Positions 25,848-33,436 of a stretch of DNA of 64,000 bases are shown here, in pieces. This stretch comes from Streptomyces spectabilis. GTDB lineage: Bacteria; Actinomycetota; Actinomycetes; Streptomycetales; Streptomycetaceae. Position 1 is the first letter of the stretch. Every line of letters starts with the position of its first letter. Below the pieces are notes generated by a model. That model had not been told where the DNA came from and ran no database searches. It saw only the letters and a list, made by a program, of their open reading frames with translations. Made by a program: the position numbers and the translations under genes. The DNA is taken from the NCBI RefSeq assembly GCF_008704795.1, contig NZ_CP023690.1, forward strand, positions 3,234,501 to 3,298,500, in the 5' to 3' direction.

Positions 25848-26750
25848 GTGGTGGAGGACGAGGCGGGCGACGTCACCGCGTACGCCGTGGACGCGGTGCG
25901 GCGGCTCGTCGCCGTGGACGCGGCACACGGCGCGCGGGCCGCCGTGCCGCTGGTGCGCGCGGCCCTGCGAGAGCTGCCCGCCGGGGCGGGGCGCGCGGAC
26001 AGCGACCGGCTCGCCGCCCTCGCCGAGCTGTACGAGGTCGCCGGGTGGATCCTCTTCGACGCGGGCCACCACCGGCGGGCGCACCGGCTCAACGCCCGCG
26101 CGCTCGCCCTCGCGGAGCGGTGCGGCGACCGCTGGACGGCCCGTCTCACGCTCCTGAACGACAGCATGCTCCTGACCCACACCGGCCGCCCCCGCGCCGC
26201 GCTGGCCGCCGCCGCCCGCGCGCGGGGGCCGCGGCCGCTGCCGCCGCGCGTGGCGAGCCTCGTCCTGATCCGGGAGGCGCACGCGACCGCGCTGCTCGGC
26301 GCCCGGCGGGAGCCGCACGCGCTCCTCGCGAGGGCCGGGAGCCTGTTCCTCGACGGCGTCTCGCGGCACGACCCGCCGTGGGCCTGGTGGCTCGACGAGT
26401 GGGAGCTGCTCGGCCACCGCGGCTGGATCCTCGCCCGGCTCGGCGACACCGAACGGGCCGTGCCCGCGCTGCACCGCGCCGCCAGCGCGCCCGGCCCCTC
26501 CTACCGGCATCTGTTCACCGCCCAGCTGCTCGCGGCCCTCGTCCGGGCCGGGGCCTGGCGGGACGCGGAGCGGCTCGTCACGGACCTCGCGCCGCGCGCC
26601 CGGGGCATCGGCTCCGCGCGCACCACGGAGGTCCTCGGGCGGATCGCGCACCGCCTGCGGGAGCCCGGCGCCGCGCCCCCGTCCCTGCGGGACGCCGCCG
26701 TGTTCCTCCTGGAGTCACTGCCCGCTACCGGTCCGGCTCGTCGTCCATGA
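25848..26750 (+). CDS. TPR-type helical protein of unknown function
   Basis: 300 residues, nearly all helical and rich in Ala, Leu and Arg. The repeated helix pairs (LAELYEVAGWILFDAGHHRRAHRLN, then HRGWILARLGDTERAVPALHRA) look like tetratricopeptide repeats and resemble the C-terminal half of Streptomyces XRE/NsdA-type regulators, but the N-terminal helix-turn-helix is absent. GTG GTG at 25848 is the only sensible start. It is 27 nt behind the PLP gene, yet nothing links it to metal uptake. Its 3' end overlaps the opposite FHA gene by 26 nt. Confidence 0.6.
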   Translation: MVEDEAGDVTAYAVDAVRRLVAVDAAHGARAAVPLVRAALRELPAGAGRADSDRLAALAELYEVAGWILFDAGHHRRAHRLNARALALAERCGDRWTARLTLLNDSMLLTHTGRPRAALAAAARARGPRPLPPRVASLVLIREAHATALLGARREPHALLARAGSLFLDGVSRHDPPWAWWLDEWELLGHRGWILARLGDTERAVPALHRAASAPGPSYRHLFTAQLLAALVRAGAWRDAERLVTDLAPRARGIGSARTTEVLGRIAHRLREPGAAPPSLRDAAVFLLESLPATGPARRP

Positions 26751-27498
26751 GGCCGAGGTCGGGCGGCACGAGCGTGGTGGACTCCACCAGGCCTCTGAGC
26801 AGGTTGTGCAGCAGGCTGTTGTCGGACGGGCGGCCCATCGACGTGTCGTGCAGGAGCGGGTACGGAAAGCCGCTGTCGTGCAGCCTGCGCCGCACGGCCT
26901 CGATCCGGTACTCGATCCTGCGCTCCCCCCAGAGCTCGTCGGGGCGCAGAAAGGCGAGCTGCTTGGCCGCCCTGAGGTACGTCAGCGGGCGCGGGCTCTC
27001 CTCGTACAGCAGGTACTCCTGGCCGAGGACGACGAGCAGCAGCCGCTCCTCGTCGGACAGCGGCCACCGCTTGGGCGGCACGGTGTCGGCGCGGCGCCGT
27101 GAGACCGGGCCCAGGTCGTCGTGGCCCGTGACGTACAGCTCGACCAGGTGCTCGCGGTAGCCGGAGCCGCGCACGAACAGCGGGGTGTAGCCCGGCGCGA
27201 GCGGCACCGGCTCGGTGCTGGTGTGCATCATCCGGCCGCGCGGCAGGCGCAGCAGCTGCCGCCCCGTGTTGCGCAGCCACCAGGTGCGGTCGCGGTACGT
27301 CAGTTCGCCGTGGTGGCGGCTCACCATCAGGTCGTGCTCGCCGACGCCGAGGTCGACCTCGGGCCCGTCGCCGCGCCCGAACCGCACGGTCAGACCGGGG
27401 CGCGGCGGGGCCCGGAGATCGCCGGTGACGGTGCGCGCGTGCAAGGTGCCCACCGGCGCGGGCGCCACACCGCGCGCAAGGCTCGCGGAACCGTTCAT
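26725..27498 (-). CDS. FHA-domain protein
   Basis: 257 residues. The phosphothreonine-binding FHA core occupies about residues 28-100: VRFGRG, MVSRHHGELTY and LRNTG give the conserved Gly-Arg, Ser-Arg-His and Asn residues. The C-terminal half (PLSDEERLLLVVLGQEYLL, VRRRLHDSGFPYP) is a helical domain of unknown role found in similar Streptomyces proteins. ATG 27498 was preferred over an upstream GC-rich extension. It lies downstream of a Ser/Thr kinase gene on the same strand, so it may read that kinase's phosphorylation state; inference. Confidence 0.8.
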   Translation of the reverse strand: MNGSASLARGVAPAPVGTLHARTVTGDLRAPPRPGLTVRFGRGDGPEVDLGVGEHDLMVSRHHGELTYRDRTWWLRNTGRQLLRLPRGRMMHTSTEPVPLAPGYTPLFVRGSGYREHLVELYVTGHDDLGPVSRRRADTVPPKRWPLSDEERLLLVVLGQEYLLYEESPRPLTYLRAAKQLAFLRPDELWGERRIEYRIEAVRRRLHDSGFPYPLLHDTSMGRPSDNSLLHNLLRGLVESTTLVPPDLGLMDDEPDR

Positions 27499-27514
27499 GT
27501 CCGCCAGTGTGGCC

Positions 27515-27619
27515 CGCCCCTTACGGGACCCGTCCCGGGAGCGCCCCGTAAGGGGCGCGGGGCTGTGCCGATATGCGGCTCCGCCGCGCGGGCGCGACCA
27601 GCCACACACAGCCCGCAGG
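27515..27619. repeat. Intergenic repeat, family 2, with hairpin
   Basis: A 13-bp inverted repeat (27515-27527 and 27545-27557; arms CGCCCCTTACGGG) is followed by a segment with the motif GCGCGACCAGCC. Read on the minus strand, it ends in the CCCCGCGCCCCTT core shared with 59741-59790 and 51304-51353. It lies between the kinase stop and the FHA start and could act as the kinase gene's terminator. Confidence 0.75.
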
Positions 27620-27627
27620 CGAAGTAC

Positions 27628-29514
27628 TCAGCGAATGCCTGCCACCGCATCCCCGGCCAAGCGCAGCGCGAGGCGGCGCAGCCGGTCCTCGGAAGGGTCG
27701 CCACCGACGGTGACATTGAGGGTCTCGACGGCCCGGCCGCCGTCGCCGTAGGCACGGTGCACCACGCGGACGCGACACGTGCGCGGCCCCTCCGCCCCCG
27801 GCTCCACGACGGCGCGGCGCCCACCGACGCGGGTGAGCGCACCGTCGCCCGCGTCCGGCGACGGCCCCTGGTCGAAGCGGAGTTCCAGCCAGAGGTCACC
27901 GGTGGTGCTCGCCCACTCGCAGTCCCAGTTACCGAAGCCGACGTCGGGGTCGCGGGCGTCGACGCCGGGGATGGCTTCGAGGGCCCGCGCGTCCAGGAGC
28001 GCGCAGGCGTCCTCGTGGACGAGGGAGCCGGGCGCGGCCTCGGGGCGGCGGGCGAGCGGCCCGTCGTTGAGCCGCCGCACGGCCACGCGGGTGGCGGCGT
28101 CGGCCATGGCGCACAGCCGCGCCACGCTGTCGTCGGAGCCGTCGTTCTGCGCGACGACGGTGACGTGCGCGTCGCGGTCGGTGGCCGGAAGCATCGTACG
28201 GACGCAACTGTCGCTGTCGGCCGCCTCCTTGACCACGGCCACGCTGCCCTCGGTGCGGTGGGGCCGCGGGAGTCCGGAGCCGCCGCCGGTGTCGAAGTGG
28301 AACTGGACGTCCACGGGGTCGTCGCCGCCGGTGTCGACGAGGATGTCGCAGCGGTCGAAGTTGCCGTAGTCGCGGTCGAGTTCGGCCTCGCCGAAGCGCT
28401 TGAGGGCGGCCGGGTCCGCGAGGGCGCACGGGTCGACGGTGCGGTGGTCGCCCAGGACCGGGGCCGTCCGCTTCCTGTCGGGCCCGTCGTCCCCGTCGTC
28501 CGGCCACAGCCGCGGCAGCCACACGGCGGCGGCGAGCGTCACCACGGCCACGGCCGCCACGATCACGAACTGCCGTGATCTGCCGGGCAGGGCGATCCGG
28601 CCGGAACTCTCGCTGTCCTGGCCGACCCCCTCGCCGTCGCCGTCCATGTCCCCGCGCGGCAGCGGCTCCTGGGGGCCCGCGATCCCGGCGAGCAGCCGGC
28701 CCGCCTCGGCCGCGGCGGGGCGGTTCTTCGGCGCGGGGTCGAGCATCGCGGGAAGCAGCTCGCCGAGCGGCCCGAGGCCGGGGCCGAGGGCGACCTCGCC
28801 GCGCTCGGCCTGCCGCTCGGCGACGAACGGGTCGACGTCGCCGCCGGTCAGCGGGCGCGGCGGGCGGCCGGTAACCAGGGTGTGCAGCAGGGCGGCGAGG
28901 GAGAAGACGTCCGACGCCGGTTCGGGGCGGCCCCTGACGACCTCGGGGGCGGCGTAGTCGGGCGTGTAGCTGAGCGCGCCGGGCGAGGTGATGGTCTCCT
29001 GCCCGCCGACCCGGTAGGCGGCGCCGAAGTCCGCGAGCTTGGCGAGGCCTTCGGGCGTGGTGACGACGTTGCCGGGCTTCACGTCGCCGTGCACGATCCC
29101 CTCGGCGTGCAGCGCGGCGAGCGCGGCCGCGACCTGGGCGCCGACGCGCGCGGCCCGCCGCGGCGCGAGCGGCGGCCGGTCGGCGAGGCTGCCCCCGGAC
29201 ACGTACTCCATGACCAGCCAGGACGCGGTCCTGCGGCGCGGCAGGGAGCAACGGCCCTCGGGCAGCGTGAGCACGTCGTGCAGGGTGACGACGTGGGGGT
29301 GGCTGAACCGCGCGAGGGCGCGCGCCTCCGCCTCGATGCGGTCGAACTCCCGGCGGTCGGACCGGGTGCCGCGCCGGTCGCGCCGCCGCAGCCGCTTGAG
29401 GATGACCTGGCGGGGCAGCCGCTGGTCGCGGGCGATCCACACCTCGCCCATGCCCCCGTGGAGGGGGCCGCGCACCAGTCGGTAGCGCCCGCCGACCGTC
29501 GTGCCCCGGCGCAC
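27628..29514 (-). CDS. Transmembrane serine/threonine protein kinase
   Basis: 628 residues. The kinase domain spans about 1-280: catalytic Lys40 in QVILKRL, HGDVKPGN (142-149) as catalytic loop and DFG at 162. The loop has Gly where most kinases have Arg (HGD, not HRD), so it is a non-RD kinase. One membrane helix at about 315-336 is followed by an outside domain with several Cys (DPCALADPAALKRFG, EDACALLDARALEAI) in two similar halves, like the sensor domains of other Streptomyces kinases. GTG 29514 has GAGGGGAG about 6 nt upstream. Partner candidates are the FHA protein next door and the TPR protein. Confidence 0.88.
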   Translation of the reverse strand: MRRGTTVGGRYRLVRGPLHGGMGEVWIARDQRLPRQVILKRLRRRDRRGTRSDRREFDRIEAEARALARFSHPHVVTLHDVLTLPEGRCSLPRRRTASWLVMEYVSGGSLADRPPLAPRRAARVGAQVAAALAALHAEGIVHGDVKPGNVVTTPEGLAKLADFGAAYRVGGQETITSPGALSYTPDYAAPEVVRGRPEPASDVFSLAALLHTLVTGRPPRPLTGGDVDPFVAERQAERGEVALGPGLGPLGELLPAMLDPAPKNRPAAAEAGRLLAGIAGPQEPLPRGDMDGDGEGVGQDSESSGRIALPGRSRQFVIVAAVAVVTLAAAVWLPRLWPDDGDDGPDRKRTAPVLGDHRTVDPCALADPAALKRFGEAELDRDYGNFDRCDILVDTGGDDPVDVQFHFDTGGGSGLPRPHRTEGSVAVVKEAADSDSCVRTMLPATDRDAHVTVVAQNDGSDDSVARLCAMADAATRVAVRRLNDGPLARRPEAAPGSLVHEDACALLDARALEAIPGVDARDPDVGFGNWDCEWASTTGDLWLELRFDQGPSPDAGDGALTRVGGRRAVVEPGAEGPRTCRVRVVHRAYGDGGRAVETLNVTVGGDPSEDRLRRLALRLAGDAVAGIR

Positions 29515-29660
29515 ACCCGCTCCCCTCAGCCGTGGTCCGGACCCCGCGGGCGGCCGTGGGCGGCCACGCGCTCCCCGAACCTACTGCGCGCGCAGGGCAT
29601 GCCACAGGGCCTTCACCGGATGTCCGCGCAGTGCGTGCGGCGCGGTCCCCCGTGCCCCTT

Positions 29661-30434
29661 TCAGGGGCGCTCCCGGTGGTCGAAGGCGATCAGCGGATCG
29701 CCGGTCAGCGGATGGTCCACGACGGCCGCCCGGACGCCGAACACCTCGGCGAGCAGCACTGGCGTGAGCACCTCGCGCGGCGGCCCGGAGGCGACGACGC
29801 GGCCGCCGTGCAGCACGTGCAGGCGGTCGCAGACGGAGGCGGCCGCGTTGAGGTCGTGCAGGGACACCAGGGTGGTGCGCCCCTTGCCGCGCAGCAGCGC
29901 GAGCAGCTCCACCTGGTGGCGCACGTCGAGGTGGTTGGTCGGCTCGTCGAGCACGAGGACGTCGGGCTCCTGGGCGAACGCGCGGGCCAGCAGGACGCGT
30001 TGCCGCTCGCCGCCGGACAGGGCCGCGAAGCGGCGCCCGGCCGCGCCGTCCATGCCGACCTCGGCGAGGGCGCGCGCGACGGTGTCCCGGTCGGCCGCGT
30101 CGTCCCCGGCGAACGCCCGCTTGTAGGGGGTGCGGCCCATCGCGACGACCTCGCGCACGGTCAGCTCGACGTCCGCGCCCCGCTCCTGCGGCAGCGCGGC
30201 GACGTGCCGGGCCGACCGGGCGGGGGTCAGCTCGCGCAGATCGGTGCCGGACAGGAGCACCCGGCCCGCGGCGGGCCGCAGATGGCGGTAGACGGTGCGC
30301 AGGAGCGTGGACTTGCCGCTGCCGTTCGGGCCGACGAGCCCGGTGATCTGCCCCTCGGCGGCGACGAGGTGCGCGCCCGCGACGACGGTGCGCCCGGCGT
30401 AGGCGACGGACAGGTCCTCGATGTCAACGCGCAT
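29661..30434 (-). CDS. ABC transporter ATP-binding protein (second FecE/BtuD-type importer)
   Basis: 257 residues. Walker A GPNGSGKST, signature LSGGERQR, Walker B DVLVLDEPTNHLD, switch His in VSLHDLNAA. It is last in a three-gene operon (lipoprotein, permease, ATPase) reading leftwards; ATG lies 6 nt behind the permease stop. By family it powers uptake of an iron-siderophore or cobalamin. Confidence 0.92.
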   Translation of the reverse strand: MRVDIEDLSVAYAGRTVVAGAHLVAAEGQITGLVGPNGSGKSTLLRTVYRHLRPAAGRVLLSGTDLRELTPARSARHVAALPQERGADVELTVREVVAMGRTPYKRAFAGDDAADRDTVARALAEVGMDGAAGRRFAALSGGERQRVLLARAFAQEPDVLVLDEPTNHLDVRHQVELLALLRGKGRTTLVSLHDLNAAASVCDRLHVLHGGRVVASGPPREVLTPVLLAEVFGVRAAVVDHPLTGDPLIAFDHRERP

Positions 30435-30440
30435 GGGGTC

Positions 30441-31514
30441 TCAACTCCCTTCCTTCAGGCGCCGGTCGAGCAGGAACAGCAGCGCCGGAGCGCCGATCAG
30501 CGAGGTGACGACGCCGACGGGCAGCTCCTGCGCGTCCATGGCCGTCCGGCACACGATGTCGACGACGACCATGAGGACCGCGCCGCCGAGCGCGGACAGC
30601 GGCAGCAGCCTGCGGTGGTCGTCGCCCACGAGGAGGCGGCAGGTGTGCGGCACCATCAGGGCGACGAAGGCGATCGCCCCGGACACCGCCACCAGGGAGC
30701 CGGTCAGGACGCTCGTCACCACGAACAGCTCGCGGCGCAGGCGCCCCACGTCGACGCCGAGCCCGGCCGCCGTCTCGTCGCCCATCAGGAGGGCGTTGAG
30801 GCCGCGGGCCCGCGCCTGGAGCAGCACCAGGGCGGCCGGAACGGTCACCGCGGGCACGGCGATCAGCTGCCACGTGGCCCCGCTGAGGCTGCCCATGAGC
30901 CAGAAGAGCACGCTGTGCGTCTGCTGTTCGTCCCCGGCCTGGAGCACCAGATAGCTGGTGAACCCGGACAGGAACTGGCCGATCGCGACCCCGGCGAGCA
31001 CGAGCCGCAGCGGTGCGAAGCCGCCGCCGCGCCGGGCCACGGCCCACACCAGGGCGAAGGTCACGAGGGCGCCCGCGAACGCCGCCCCGGAGAGCCCGAG
31101 CGCGCTGCCCGCGCCCGCCCCGAGGACGATCGCGGCGACGGCCCCGAGGGACGCGCCATTGGAGACCCCGAGGAGGTACGGGTCGGCCAGCGGGTTGCGT
31201 ACGAGGGCCTGCACGGCGGTGCCGACCAGGCCGAGCCCGGCGCCGACGAGGGCGGCGAGCAGGGCGCGCGGCACCCGCAGCTGCCACACGATCAGGTCGC
31301 TGGTGCCCGGCCTGGGCGCGGCGCCGGTCAGCCTGCGCGCGACGACGCCCCACACCTCGCCCGGCGGCAGCGACGTGGAGCCCCAGGAGACGGCCGCCGT
31401 GAGCGCCGCGAGGAGGAGCAGGGCGAGGCCCGCGGCGACGGGCCACGCGGGCAGGACCCGCGCGTCGCCGTCGGCGGGGCCCGCGCGCTTGCTCGCCGTG
31501 CGCGGTGAGGCCAC
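30441..31514 (-). CDS. FecCD/BtuC-family ABC transporter permease
   Basis: 357 residues with about ten helices. WQLRVPRALLAALVGAGLGL, NPLADPYLLGVSNGAS and AFVALMVPHTCRLLVG are the family motifs. GTG 31514 lies 2 nt after the lipoprotein stop; the longer open frame upstream is overlap with that gene. The operon partners are 31517-32578 and 29661-30434. Confidence 0.9.
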   Translation of the reverse strand: MASPRTASKRAGPADGDARVLPAWPVAAGLALLLLAALTAAVSWGSTSLPPGEVWGVVARRLTGAAPRPGTSDLIVWQLRVPRALLAALVGAGLGLVGTAVQALVRNPLADPYLLGVSNGASLGAVAAIVLGAGAGSALGLSGAAFAGALVTFALVWAVARRGGGFAPLRLVLAGVAIGQFLSGFTSYLVLQAGDEQQTHSVLFWLMGSLSGATWQLIAVPAVTVPAALVLLQARARGLNALLMGDETAAGLGVDVGRLRRELFVVTSVLTGSLVAVSGAIAFVALMVPHTCRLLVGDDHRRLLPLSALGGAVLMVVVDIVCRTAMDAQELPVGVVTSLIGAPALLFLLDRRLKEGS

Positions 31515-31516
31515 GG

Positions 31517-32578
31517 CTAGCGGACCTTGCCGGGGTGGAGGGCCTTGGCGATGCGCACCACGGTGTCGGCGTTGGAGACGCCCGCGATGGTGGTGGCCTC
31601 GGACCCGATGCGCAGGAACCTGCCCTTCTTCACCGCGCGCAGGCCCTTGGTGGCCGGGTTGCTCTCCAGCCACTTCCTGGCCTCGTCGAAGGCCTTCTCG
31701 TTGGCCGCGGCGCTGCCCCGGTTGCGGACGCCGAGCTGGATCCAGTCCGGGTTCTTGGAGACCACGTCCTCCCAGCCGACCTGCTTGAACGCGCCGTCGC
31801 AGGACGCGAAGACGTTCCGGGCGCCCGCGAGGGTGATCACCGCGTGGGCGATCTGGCGGTTGCAGACGGCGGTGGGCGCCTTGGTCCCGGCGTCGTAGTC
31901 GAAGAAGAAGTAGGTGGGCCGCTTCCGCTCGGGGACGCCGCGCACCGCCGTGCGCACGGAGGCCAGCTTCGTCCGCATGCCGTCGACGAGTTCCGCGGCC
32001 GTGCTCCGGTTGCCGGTGACGGCGCCGAGCGCGGTGATGTCCCGCTCGACGGCGGACAGGTCGGTCACGGGGCCCTCGCGGTCCTGCGCGCAGGCGGTGG
32101 ACTTCAGGTAGATGTGCTTCATGCCGACCGCCTTGTACTCCTCGGGGGTCGGGGCGTCGCCCATGCCGCCGCCCATGCCGCCCATGGAGGCGAAGCTGTC
32201 GATGTACAGATCGGCGCCCGAGCCGAGCAGCTTCTCCTTGGGGATCACGGACCGGCTGAGCACCTTCACGTCGTCCGCACGCTTCCCGAGCGCCCCGGGC
32301 AGCGTGCCCTTGCCGGGCGGGAAGCCCGTACCCGCGACGCGGTCCCCGGCGCCGAGCCTGAGCAGCAGCTCCAGGGCGGCCGCGTTGCTGGTCACGATCT
32401 TCTTGGGCGCGGCGGCGAAGCTGGTCGCGTTCCCCTCGCAGTCGGTGACCCGCACCGGGAACCCCGCGGCCGCGCCGTCCCCGGCGGAGCCGTCCGCGCC
32501 GTCACCGCCACCGCCGCAGCCCGAGACCAGCAGGCCGCACACCACGGCCGCCGCACCCCACCCCGTACGCGTACGCAT
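31517..32578 (-). CDS. Siderophore/cobalamin-type ABC transporter substrate-binding lipoprotein
   Basis: 353 residues. Signal peptide with lipobox LLVSGC (Cys21), then a Gly-rich linker and a BtuF/FepB-type two-lobe domain (APKKIVTSNAAALELLLRLGAGD). A Met/Gly-rich loop (FASMGGMGGGMGDAPTP) in the middle is unusual and could contact ligand or metal. ATG 32578 has AGGAG 7 nt upstream, and that site is complementary to a hairpin loop in the leader. It is unlike the 19295 protein in sequence, so the two importers probably carry different chelates. Confidence 0.88.
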   Translation of the reverse strand: MRTRTGWGAAAVVCGLLVSGCGGGGDGADGSAGDGAAAGFPVRVTDCEGNATSFAAAPKKIVTSNAAALELLLRLGAGDRVAGTGFPPGKGTLPGALGKRADDVKVLSRSVIPKEKLLGSGADLYIDSFASMGGMGGGMGDAPTPEEYKAVGMKHIYLKSTACAQDREGPVTDLSAVERDITALGAVTGNRSTAAELVDGMRTKLASVRTAVRGVPERKRPTYFFFDYDAGTKAPTAVCNRQIAHAVITLAGARNVFASCDGAFKQVGWEDVVSKNPDWIQLGVRNRGSAAANEKAFDEARKWLESNPATKGLRAVKKGRFLRIGSEATTIAGVSNADTVVRIAKALHPGKVR

Positions 32579-32585
32579 CTCTTGT

Positions 32586-32645
32586 CTCCTGGACCCGTTT
32601 CGAGGCCGGGCCTCGCGCACCGGCAGCCCAGGAGTCGCGCCGGTG
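32586..32645 (-). promoter_or_regulatory. Structured leader with possible Shine-Dalgarno sequestration
   Basis: On the minus strand, CACCGGC (32639-32645) pairs with GCCGGTG (32618-32624), a 7-bp stem with a 14-nt loop. The loop contains CTCCTGG (32628-32634), which is exactly complementary to CCAGGAG (32586-32592), the ribosome site of the lipoprotein gene. A loop-to-SD pseudoknot of this kind is how cobalamin riboswitches block translation, and the operon is of BtuCDF type. The conserved B12 box was not confirmed, so ligand and class are open. Confidence 0.4.
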
Positions 32646-32750
32646 GCCCGCCGGGTTCCCGGCACCTCGGCGCGGGCACGGGGCGACCGCTCCGCGCGGC
32701 CCGTGAAACCCCCGAAGTCGCCCTCCGCGAGGCGCCTTTGCACACCCACC

Positions 32751-32773
32751 GGAATTGTTATTCCTGCTACAAT
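32751..32773 (+). promoter_or_regulatory. Candidate msrA promoter
   Basis: An AT-rich patch contains an extended -10 (TGC then TACAAT, 32765-32773) 39 bp before the msrA start. Just upstream is a small inverted repeat GGAAT..ATTCC (32751-32764) that could be an operator. No good -35 lies at the right distance, which fits an extended -10 promoter. Confidence 0.4.
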
Positions 32774-32811
32774 CCAGCGAAAATTCGGACCAGAGTCTGG
32801 GGAGGACTCCG

Positions 32812-33360
32812 ATGGCCGATGAAATACCCGCAGCCGAGAATGCCGAGACCGCGACACTCGGTCCCGGCTGCTTCTGGTCCTTCGACGCGGTGATGCGCCG
32901 GACCCCCGGTGTCACATCAAGTGTCGCGGGTTTCGCGGGAGATCACGGACCCCCGCCCAACTACGAGGACTACGAACGTCACGGGCTCAATCCGCAGAAG
33001 TTCGTAGAGGCAGTAAAACTGACGTTCCAGCCGGACAAGATCTCCTTCGAGGACGTACTCACCCTGTTCTTCCAGAGCCACGATCCGACCACTCCGAACC
33101 AGAGCGGCGCGGATCGCGGAACCGTTTACCACTCGACGATCTTCTACGCCGACGAAGACCAGCGCGTGCGTTCCGAAAAGGTCATGCAGCGGGTGCGGCA
33201 GGAACTGGGGCAGAGCATCGTGACCGATCTCCGGCCCTACCAGCAGTTCTTCGAGGCCGACCCCGATCAACAGGATTTCTACAACAAGAACCGATTCCAG
33301 CCGTACTGTCGCGCGGTCATAGAACCGAAGCTCCGCAATCTCGGAATCGACGTCGACTGA
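32812..33360 (+). CDS. msrA: Peptide-methionine (S)-S-oxide reductase MsrA, divergent
   Basis: 182 residues. The active-site motif is GCFWSFD with Cys20; canonical MsrA has GCFWGxE, so the conserved Glu is Asp here. FFQSHDPTTPNQSGADRGTV and STIFY match the family's substrate-binding segments (HDPT, NQG.D.G). ATG 32812 has GGGAGGA 6 nt upstream. It reduces Met-S-oxide in proteins. The coding sequence uses more A and T than its neighbours and it stands alone at the edge of the polyketide cluster; a role in the cluster is not evident. It ends at a strong hairpin shared with the opposite gene. Confidence 0.85.
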   Translation: MADEIPAAENAETATLGPGCFWSFDAVMRRTPGVTSSVAGFAGDHGPPPNYEDYERHGLNPQKFVEAVKLTFQPDKISFEDVLTLFFQSHDPTTPNQSGADRGTVYHSTIFYADEDQRVRSEKVMQRVRQELGQSIVTDLRPYQQFFEADPDQQDFYNKNRFQPYCRAVIEPKLRNLGIDVD

Positions 33361-33384
33361 GGCACGACGCCGACCGCCGCACGG

Positions 33385-33418
33385 GAAGGCCCTGACCGAA
33401 ACGCCGGTCAGGGCCTTC
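33385..33418. terminator. Bidirectional hairpin terminator between msrA and the AT gene
   Basis: A perfect 14-bp stem (GAAGGCCCTGACCG, 33385-33398, with 33405-33418) and 6-nt loop lies between two convergent stops. No long T run follows on either side, as is common in Streptomyces. Confidence 0.8.
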
Positions 33419-33436
33419 AGGCCCGTGGGGGGTCCG

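Noticed and set aside
32586..32700. Definite cobalamin riboswitch
   Set aside because: Loop-SD pairing fits, but the conserved B12-box sequence was not clearly present, so only a structured leader is claimed.
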